Source of the DNA: JBFMCC01 sp037445635
GTDB lineage: Bacteria > Chloroflexota > Anaerolineae > Anaerolineales > Villigracilaceae
DNA: 64,000 nt
Direction: 5' to 3'
Assembly (NCBI GenBank): GCA_037445635.1
Contig: JBBIKC010000002.1
Span: forward strand, 62,001-126,000
Shown here: piece after piece, positions 58,901 to 64,000 of the stretch
How positions within the stretch are numbered: the stretch's first letter is position 1
Layout: every line of letters starts with the position of its first letter
Program-made: the position numbers and the translations under genes
The notes under the pieces: generated by a model
Seen by the model: the letters and a program-made list of their open reading frames with translations, nothing else
Database searches by the model: none
Told to the model about the DNA's origin: nothing

Positions 58901-60517
58901 GATGCTGTTGAGACAAGCCTGGTAGAGGGCGTTGTACAGGTCGTAATAGCCGGAGCCGGAGGTGAGCAGGCTGGTCTGTGCCTCGTAGTAGACGGTGAGG
59001 GTCTTGGTCCAGCCGAGCGGGGAAACGGTCTTGCCGCCGAAGGAGCCGCCGTCCACCATCAAATAGACGGCTTTGTTGTTCACGCCGCTGTTGAAGTGGA
59101 CGCCGCCGTTGTCGTAGTTATAACAGTCCCCGCTCTCGCAGTAATGCGAACTGGTCATCGAGTCGGGGTCGCCGAAGGCGGGCGGGTTCTTCATGTTGCG
59201 GATGGCGCCGAAGCCCGGTATATCCTCGCCCATCAGCCATTTGACGGCCGGGGTGTCGGTGCCGTAGCCGTTGATCTGGTCCACGTATTCGCCCCACACA
59301 TCCGACAGCGATTCGTTGATGGCGCCGGATTCCCAGAAGTAGAACAGGTTGGATTCGTTCTGGGTGACGCCGTGGGTCAGTTCGTGGCCGACCACATCGT
59401 CCGCGGCGGAGAAGCCGTCGCCGTAGACCATTTCATACCCGCTCCAGAAGGCGTTTTGATATCCTACGCCATAGTGTACGTAGGATTTGATGGTCATCCC
59501 TGCGTTGTCAATGCTGTCGCGGCTGTGCAGGTTGGCGTAGGCCATGTAGGTGTCATAAGCGTACGCATGGGCGAGCTCGGTGTCGGTGTCGGCCGTCCCG
59601 CACGTGCGCGAACTGTTCGAGCACTCCGGTGAGTAACCGGTGATCGGTGAACTGGCAGGTTCGTCGCCGCCAAGGTTGTAGGTCTCAAGGCTTGGCGTGC
59701 CCAGCGCCAGGGCATTGGAATTTTCTATCGAAACGGGTTGGCCGGAGGCCGGGGCGTTGTACGCGCCGCTCCCGACCCAGGCTGTATCAACCTGGTTGAA
59801 GGTCAGGCTGACCTTGCCGCTGTTGGCCTCGATGAGCACCAGCTGGCGCACCGGCGCGCCCTTGGCGGTCACGTCCATGCGCCAGACCAACTGCGTCGGC
59901 CGGTCACTGGGTATGAGCAGGCGCGGGTCGTAGATCCACAGTTCGGGGTCTGTGACGCTCAGGTCGGAGACCTCCAGTTCGTAATACTTGGCGACGAGTT
60001 CGAGTGCAGTGTCACGCGCCGCGTCGGCACTCAACTGCGGGGTGGTCGAAAGCGAGAGGTTTGGCGAGACCTCACCGCTCAACGAGAGCAGTTCGCCCCC
60101 GGCGGTCATGTTCAATATCAGTTCGCCGCCGAGAATTGGGACGCCCTGATAGACCTGCTGGTAGCGGACGGTCTGTTGCTCGGTCACGGGCGAGACAGAC
60201 TGGCCGGACACGGTCAGTTCTTCGACCGGGTCCTGGATGCCGAACTCCGCGGCATAAGCCTGGAGGATGGCCTCGCCGCGCGCTTCAGCCGGAAGATCCG
60301 GGCCGACCGCGCCGGCCACCACGATGGGCTCGGACGGGCTGGCGCCCAGGAAGGTCAACATGCCGGTCTGCGGATGGTAGCCGCGTCGTTCGCCGAGATC
60401 CTGTGCGGCCGGCGCAGGCACGGAGCCCGCAAAGGCCGGCTGGGCGGCAATCGAAAACAACGCGATGCCCATCAGGATGGTCAGCGCCAATCGAAGGAAG
60501 CGGTAGTTGCTGTGCAT
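55904..60517 (-). CDS. Secreted two-protease protein: M4 (thermolysin-like) plus C-terminal metzincin-like domain
   Basis: 1537 aa. Signal peptide (AAQPAFA, about residue 30). FTP/PepSY-type propeptide to about 270. M4 peptidase with HELTH at 378-382 and the zinc Glu in GAINESLSDVWGEY. A beta-sandwich ectodomain from about 587 (EDFETGTDGWTFGW). Four FN3-like domains at about 780-1170 in an A-B-A-B order. A calcium-type DDDGDSLPNDWE near 1172. Then a second zinc-protease region: DIFVEMDYM, FIHELGHNLNLTHGG with the first His at 1351, and YLSVMNYFF as a possible Met-turn. ATG at 60517 with GGAG; the frame is open for 76 more codons into the leader. Likely secreted degradative enzyme. Confidence 0.88.
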   Translation of the reverse strand: MHSNYRFLRLALTILMGIALFSIAAQPAFAGSVPAPAAQDLGERRGYHPQTGMLTFLGASPSEPIVVAGAVGPDLPAEARGEAILQAYAAEFGIQDPVEELTVSGQSVSPVTEQQTVRYQQVYQGVPILGGELILNMTAGGELLSLSGEVSPNLSLSTTPQLSADAARDTALELVAKYYELEVSDLSVTDPELWIYDPRLLIPSDRPTQLVWRMDVTAKGAPVRQLVLIEANSGKVSLTFNQVDTAWVGSGAYNAPASGQPVSIENSNALALGTPSLETYNLGGDEPASSPITGYSPECSNSSRTCGTADTDTELAHAYAYDTYMAYANLHSRDSIDNAGMTIKSYVHYGVGYQNAFWSGYEMVYGDGFSAADDVVGHELTHGVTQNESNLFYFWESGAINESLSDVWGEYVDQINGYGTDTPAVKWLMGEDIPGFGAIRNMKNPPAFGDPDSMTSSHYCESGDCYNYDNGGVHFNSGVNNKAVYLMVDGGSFGGKTVSPLGWTKTLTVYYEAQTSLLTSGSGYYDLYNALYQACLNSIGVNGIVLADCQEVRDATDAVKMNIEPSAGYNPNATYCPAGTSPYTGIFSEDFETGTDGWTFGWSNTSGVNNWSLWSDSPWYPYWGPYATSGSDALYADDDTGYFNTFTLNDSYAISPSFFLPAGTKPYLHFRHAFGFEYYGSSLYDGAVLEYELNGSGTWIDAKPLFNAGQNYKGTIYYWAAYPNPLHGRQGFAKDSHGYVDSRYNLTTLAGNNVRFRWRMGTDGSGAYWGWWIDDVRVETCIGIPSVPALLSPANNALVTDYTPLLDWKDSTGDIAYYSLQVDDNSDFSSPHLDLPMVANSSWEITPGNILNPNTKYYWRVKAYNAGGGAGNWSAVRYFRTSILPPAALVDPFDGVTLLNKRPTFEWASVPGATSYNLQVSKNDTFTQIVLNKTVSGSNVYTHTADLLADTHYFWRVRTAAPNGPSDWTGPWDFYTGNPPSIPTLTAPGLNALLTDYTPLLDWNASTPALGTTLSYYEVQVDDDPAFGSLDYNAGAGAPATSIETDPLSPGVKYYWRVRAFNTDSEYSAWSAVRYFRTAFLPPNLVSPADGALLLNLRPTFDWSDVPNASNYTLQVSKNSTFTQIVLTKTVTPSTYTPTVNLPAGVPLYWRVRANGTFGPSLYSPHRTLTASSPTGDDDGDSLPNDWEINGYDANGDSIIDINLPALGADYRHKDIFVEMDYMANNCGGTHTPYGLAPNGTVISAIETVFDNAPVSNPDGTTGINIHLELDDLVTCDSDLNPVWTDFFAIKAANFDPNRTAVYHYMIWANAYSGGTSSGLAQLPGTDFIVTLGSWSNGGGTDPQKIGTFIHELGHNLNLTHGGSGHENYKPNYLSVMNYFFQTIGLYRDGHWGEDGSAYYDRFDYQRFTTASLNESALKESLGLNTPAASNYGTVYFCPGAVDQWDRTEVLVASPIDWNCDGDTLDTAVVDINFSGGRGTLTTQNNWASITFDGFGVIGSGLSPDQLMVLAMSNTNAEYDELTLEIQQQVDLLRSQP

Positions 60518-60808
60518 GGAATTCTCCCTGAGGGGTTTCGTCCCCTCATCGGTATGAGGATGATTTGTCAATGGGATGATTAGCCGGGGAACCTGGATAT
60601 TGGTCTGGGTTTGCTGGCCTCCTTGTAAATAACGACAGGCGCGGACGCCTCGCATGAGCGCGCCCGCGCGTCTTTCATCGGTTTTATGCACGAGTATCGG
60701 TACGTTGCCGGCATTTGTCTTTCGGGTTGGCCCTTGATGACGCAAATCGTCCCGCAGAGGTGTGTATCGAAGCCTGTTTGGCGGGAACCTGCGGGACGTC
60801 GTTTGTTA
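60518..60808 (-). promoter_or_regulatory. Long structured leader of the protease gene
   Basis: About 290 bases from the predicted transcription start to the ATG. Contains CGTCCCGCAG/CTGCGGGACG arms (60748-60798 region) and a G/C-rich hairpin near 60640-60680. No known riboswitch class was recognised. Confidence 0.4.
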
Positions 60809-60815
60809 CAGAGTA

Positions 60816-60844
60816 ATCATACCATTTTTCTCTCGTGATGACAA
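60816..60844 (-). promoter_or_regulatory. Strong promoter of the protease gene
   Basis: TTGTCA (60839-60844), exactly 17 bases, TATGAT (60816-60821) preceded by TGG. Confidence 0.7.
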
Positions 60845-60924
60845 TTGTATTATTAATTCGGCTTCGAAAATTAAATTCAAAGCCCGGCTGAAACAATAAA
60901 CCTCTTGCAAAGTCTTCCGAATTC

Positions 60925-61100
60925 TAGAACTTGTCTCAAAACACTGACCGGCCCCGTCATTGCGAGCGAAGCGCTTGCCCTGAGCCTGTCGAAGGGAAGC
61001 AATCTCCTTGAAAACGAGGTGACCTCGTAGAATTGGGGATTGCTTCGTCGGGCTATGCCCTCCTCGCAATGACAACCGCTTATTGTTGAGATGATTTCCA
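60925..61100. mobile_element. Palindromic element, copy B (inverted)
   Basis: Inverted copy of 53128-53281. It is about 22 bases longer because of an extra CCTTCGACAGGCTCAGGGCA module that is also found in the 155-bp MITE. Confidence 0.8.
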
Positions 61101-61147
61101 GCCCCAGCGCCTTAAGTCGTTGCTGCGAGGACCTTCTTTGGCAGTGG

Positions 61148-62758
61148 TCAGTTCCCGGCCCTCGCCTTGGCCGCCTTGACCAGCCCCATGAACAGCGGAT
61201 GCGGGCGGTTTGGCCGCGACAGGAATTCGGGATGGAACTGACTGCCCACCATGTACGGATGGTCGGCGAGTTCAGCGATCTCCACCAGTTTTCCGTCGGG
61301 CGAGAGTCCCGAGAAGACCATGCCTGCTTTTTCGAACTCGGCGCGGAAGGCATTGTTGAACTCGAAGCGGTGGCGGTGGCGTTCCTCGACCTGCGTCTCG
61401 TTGTACGCCGCGGCCGCTTTACTGCCCTTCTTCAGCACGCAGGGATACAATCCCAGCCGCATCGTCCCGCCCATATCGGTGATGGCGCGCTGGTCGAGCA
61501 TCAGGTCAATCACGGGCGTCGCGGTGCCGCGGTCGAACTCGGACGAATTGGCGTCTTCGTGTCCGAGCACGTTGCGGGCGAACTCGATGCACATCAACTG
61601 CATCCCGAGGCACAATCCCAGATAAGGGATCTTCTTTTCGCGCGCGTAACGCGCCGCCATGATCTTGCCTTCGATGCCGCGCGAGCCGAATCCGCCGGGC
61701 ACGATGATGGCGTCCGCGCCCTGTACGATTTCCCAGCCCTTGTTCTTCTCGAGGTCGGCCGAATGCACCCAGCCGATCTCCACCTCGACCTCGTTGGCGA
61801 GCGCGGCGTGCTTGAGCGCCTCGCGCACCGACATGTACGCGTCCTGCAATTCCACGTATTTACCCACCAGCGCCACCTTCACTTTCGGGCGCGGCTTCTT
61901 GACCGCCTCCACCAGTCTCTTCCACGGTTTCCAGTCGGGAGTGCGCGTCGGCTTCAATTTCAGGCGTTCCACCAGAAAGTCCGCCACGCCCGCTTTTTCG
62001 AGCAGGAGCGGCACCTCGTACAGGATGGGCGTTGTGGTCATCGGCACCACGGCCTGCTTTTCCACATCGCAGAACAGGGCGATCTTGTCGCACAAACCGT
62101 CCTCGACGGGATAATCCGAGCGGGCGATGATCATGTTGGGCGAGATACCGATGGAGCGGAGCGCGGCAACCGAATGTTGCGTGGGCTTGGTCTTCAGTTC
62201 GCCTGTCGCGCCGATATAGGGGAGCCACGTCACGTGAATGAAGAACACGTTCTCGCGCCCGACCTCGTTGCGCAGCTGCCTCAGCGCCTCGAGGAACGGC
62301 TGTGACTCGATGTCGCCCACCGTGCCGCCCACCTCCACCAGCACGATCTCGGCTTTGGTCTCCTTCGCCACCAGCCCGACCCGGCGTTTGATCTCGTTGG
62401 TGATGTGGGGAATCACCTGAATCGTCCCGCCGAGATAATCGCCGCGGCGTTCCTTCTGGATGATCTCCGCGTACACCTGTCCCGCAGTGAAGTTGCTGAC
62501 GCGGCTCAGGCGGATGTCAATGAACCGTTCGTAGTGACCCAGGTCCAGGTCCGTTTCCGCGCCGTCGTCCAGCACGTACACTTCGCCGTGCTGGTAGGGA
62601 CTCATCGTCCCCGGGTCCACGTTGATGTACGGGTCGAGTTTCTGCACCGCGACCTTGAAGCCGCGTTCTTTCAAAGTCAGGCCGATGGCCGCGGCGGTCA
62701 CGCCTTTGCCGACCGAGGAGACCACGCCGCCAGTGAAAAAGAGATATTTCGTTGCCAT
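61148..62758 (-). CDS. pyrG: CTP synthase
   Basis: Amidates UTP to CTP with ATP and glutamine. 536 aa. Synthetase domain with GGVVSSVGKGV and KLDPYINVDPGTMSPYQHGE; class I glutamine amidotransferase domain with the nucleophilic Cys in GLCLGMQLMCIEFARN and the His/Glu pair in QFHPEF. Start ATG 62758 with AAGGTG upstream. Confidence 0.96.
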   Translation of the reverse strand: MATKYLFFTGGVVSSVGKGVTAAAIGLTLKERGFKVAVQKLDPYINVDPGTMSPYQHGEVYVLDDGAETDLDLGHYERFIDIRLSRVSNFTAGQVYAEIIQKERRGDYLGGTIQVIPHITNEIKRRVGLVAKETKAEIVLVEVGGTVGDIESQPFLEALRQLRNEVGRENVFFIHVTWLPYIGATGELKTKPTQHSVAALRSIGISPNMIIARSDYPVEDGLCDKIALFCDVEKQAVVPMTTTPILYEVPLLLEKAGVADFLVERLKLKPTRTPDWKPWKRLVEAVKKPRPKVKVALVGKYVELQDAYMSVREALKHAALANEVEVEIGWVHSADLEKNKGWEIVQGADAIIVPGGFGSRGIEGKIMAARYAREKKIPYLGLCLGMQLMCIEFARNVLGHEDANSSEFDRGTATPVIDLMLDQRAITDMGGTMRLGLYPCVLKKGSKAAAAYNETQVEERHRHRFEFNNAFRAEFEKAGMVFSGLSPDGKLVEIAELADHPYMVGSQFHPEFLSRPNRPHPLFMGLVKAAKARAGN

Positions 62759-62802
62759 AATTCACCTTTCAGGAATCAGTCCTCATGTCCTTGTGTTTTT
62801 TA

Positions 62803-62890
62803 AACCGCGAAGGCGCGAAGAGTCCTTGACGGCGCGAAGGGTATCCTTCGCGCATTTTTATGAACTTCGCGGCCTTCCCCTCTTCGCGTT
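62803..62890. repeat. CGCGAA/TTCGCG-rich repeat
   Basis: Opposed CGCGAAG and CTTCGCG units between pyrG and the roadblock gene, similar to 36208-36302. Confidence 0.5.
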
Positions 62891-62927
62891 GAAACGAACG
62901 CCATCGAACCAGCAGGTTAAAAGCGGC

Positions 62928-62951
62928 GGGGAGGGCAGTTGCGCCCTCCCC
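62928..62951 (-). terminator. Terminator of the roadblock gene
   Basis: GGGGAGGGC/GCCCTCCCC stem; the minus strand continues GCCGCTTTTAA. Confidence 0.75.
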
Positions 62952-62995
62952 ACCGGGGTTCGGATCGATAACAGGGAGATTCAGGATTGGCTTTT

Positions 62996-63370
62996 TCATC
63001 CGACCAGTTTCGTCAAATCTTCGGCCGCCCGCCGCATTTCGAGGAAGACCAGTCCCAGTTTGCCTTCATGCCGCGCCAGGGCGGTGAGTACGGCCTCCGT
63101 CCCGACCGCGATCAGCACGATGAACCCGTTGTCGCCTTTGATGTAGACCTGTTCCAGCCCGCCGCGGCCGAGCTCGCCCGCAATGCGCTCGCCCAGCGAA
63201 AGCATCGCCGCCGACATGGCCGAGACGCGGTCTTCTTCCGCACCCTGCTGGAGGGCCGAGGCCATGATCAAGCCGTCCACCGAGACGATGGCTGAGGCTT
63301 CGATGTCGGGAGCGGCGGCCTGCATCGCGCGCAGGCGTTCCACCATCTGTTCGGCGCGGGACTTTGCCAT
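62996..63370 (-). CDS. Roadblock/LC7 domain protein
   Basis: 124 aa. The roadblock/LC7 fold is recognised from IEASAIVSVDGLIMASAL, SAMSAAMLSLGERIAGEL and VYIKGDNGFIVLIAVG. In bacteria these partner small MglA-type GTPases or act in polarity and signalling; no such GTPase gene is in the window. Single gene with its own terminator; ATG at 63370 behind GAGG. Confidence 0.85.
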   Translation of the reverse strand: MAKSRAEQMVERLRAMQAAAPDIEASAIVSVDGLIMASALQQGAEEDRVSAMSAAMLSLGERIAGELGRGGLEQVYIKGDNGFIVLIAVGTEAVLTALARHEGKLGLVFLEMRRAAEDLTKLVG

Positions 63371-63500
63371 GCAATTTCTCCTCGAAAACGTTCGATTGCT
63401 GCCCGTAGTTTACCATAAAAAATTATCCCGACTATCCCGCCGTTGTATCAATATTTGGCCGCCTCGTCCGTTTTTTGTTGACCTGCTTTCCGCTCCATGT

Positions 63501-63506
63501 TAGACT
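63501..63506 (+). promoter_or_regulatory. Possible -10 box of the final gene
   Basis: TAGACT ending 11 bases before the ATG at 63518; no Shine-Dalgarno. Confidence 0.3.
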
Positions 63507-63517
63507 CAACGATTGCG

Positions 63518-64000
63518 ATGTTAAAGATTCTGCTGGCGCTTTTTGCGCTCCTCGCACAGACGGGCGGGCCGTCCATTACATTCCCGGCCGCGGGCCAGAC
63601 CCTGCGCGGGCCGGTCAATGTGACAGGGACGAGTGCGGTGGACGGTTTCTTCGCCGCGGAGATAGCCTTTTCCTATGCCTCCGATCCCGGCGGGACCTGG
63701 TTCCTGATCCAGACCAGCGAGCAACCCGTGACCGAGGGCCTGCTCGCCGTTTGGGATACGACCTCCATCACCGACGGCGAATACAACCTGCGCCTGCGCG
63801 TGACGCTTCAAGACGGCACGCAGATGGAAACCATCGTGACGGGACTCTCCGTCCGCAACTACACGCCCGACACCCCCACGCCTTCCTCCACGCCCGCGCC
63901 GACCGAGTCCCTCGCGCCCGCGACGTTCACACCCGTTGCAACCGAAACTGCGCGCCCTCCGTCCACGCCCACGCCGCTCCCGCCGAATCCCGCCGCGCTG
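63518..64000 (+). CDS. Exported protein with Ig-like domain and Pro/Thr linker, truncated by window end
   Basis: At least 161 codons, open to the end. Hydrophobic start (MLKILLALFALLAQTGG), a beta-sandwich of about 90 residues (ITFPAAGQTLRGPVNVTGTS; GTWFLIQTSEQPV; SITDGEYNLRLRVTLQDG), then a Thr/Pro-rich linker. It looks like a secreted or membrane-anchored surface protein; the rest lies outside the window. Confidence 0.65.
   Translation, partial: MLKILLALFALLAQTGGPSITFPAAGQTLRGPVNVTGTSAVDGFFAAEIAFSYASDPGGTWFLIQTSEQPVTEGLLAVWDTTSITDGEYNLRLRVTLQDGTQMETIVTGLSVRNYTPDTPTPSSTPAPTESLAPATFTPVATETARPPSTPTPLPPNPAAL

Noticed and set aside
60518..60808. Known riboswitch such as cyclic-di-GMP type I in the protease leader
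   Set aside because: The conserved core sequences of that class could not be found; only generic stems are visible.
62769..62999. 76-codon frame overlapping the roadblock stop by ATGA
   Set aside because: It runs through the roadblock terminator hairpin and the CGCGAA repeat, so it is not a likely gene despite the overlap.

Overview
The window reads as a contig from a chromosome of an uncultured, moderately GC-rich bacterium, most likely a member of Chloroflexota class Anaerolineae. This is inferred from the gene mix (fused MFS/spermidine-synthase protein, DUF1461 membrane protein, many lipoproteins with Thr/Pro-rich linkers, a large M4 protease with FN3 repeats) and from the abundance of palindromic dispersed repeats; no rRNA or tRNA gene is present to confirm it. 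A run of 100 N at 35987-36086 marks a scaffold join and looks like an assembly artefact, because its two flanks are the same 55 bases.

Layout. 1-9.3 kb (minus strand): metG, then a housekeeping run of phosphohexomutase, tatD-like, polyprenyl synthase, DUF177, primary sigma factor and a small membrane protein; a MocR-type regulator faces a DUF2917 gene. 9.7-13 kb (plus): cysteine desulfurase and mnmA (a tRNA thiolation pair), a small membrane protein and DedA. 13-17.3 kb: penicillin-acylase-family protein and a polytopic membrane protein. 17.3-25.1 kb (minus): an apparent operon fabG, Asp23-like, nusB, tatA, tatC and a large sugar-binding/glycosidase-like lipoprotein, preceded by DUF1461 and the MFS/spermidine-synthase fusion. 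25.1-26.8 kb (plus): small protein, 15-residue-repeat membrane protein, ribosomal protein bL25. 26.9-31.5 kb (minus): Nudix hydrolase, zinc-ribbon protein, TrmI, PrsW-like protease, DsbA-cyclophilin fusion lipoprotein. 32-41.2 kb (minus): LysM protein, 3-hydroxyacyl-CoA dehydrogenase, DinB protein, thiolase, AlkD-like protein, MFS transporter, pnp and rpsO.

41.4-43.8 kb (plus) holds small proteins, a lipoprotein and a sirtuin. 43.8-53.0 kb is a maltodextrin-type locus on the minus strand: ABC ATPase, ROK regulator, solute-binding lipoprotein (split by a one-base frameshift in a C7 tract), two permeases and two GH13 enzymes, one exported as a lipoprotein and one predicted cytoplasmic. Together they would degrade alpha-glucans outside the cell, import the products and finish hydrolysis inside. 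53.5-64 kb holds enolase, an acyltransferase, a 1537-residue protease with two different zinc-protease motifs, CTP synthase, a roadblock protein and the start of a secreted protein cut off by the window.

The most notable observations are: (i) the protease carrying both a thermolysin-type HExxH and a C-terminal metzincin-like HExxHxxxxxH with a possible Met-turn; (ii) a family of short, modular, nested palindromic elements, one a 155-bp MITE with clear 9-bp target duplications at two sites; (iii) two 8-bp-period palindromic arrays bracketing the dinB gene; (iv) several genes whose -10 box lies only 6-11 bases from the start codon, suggesting leaderless transcripts. No CRISPR array, prophage, complete IS element or RNA gene was found.
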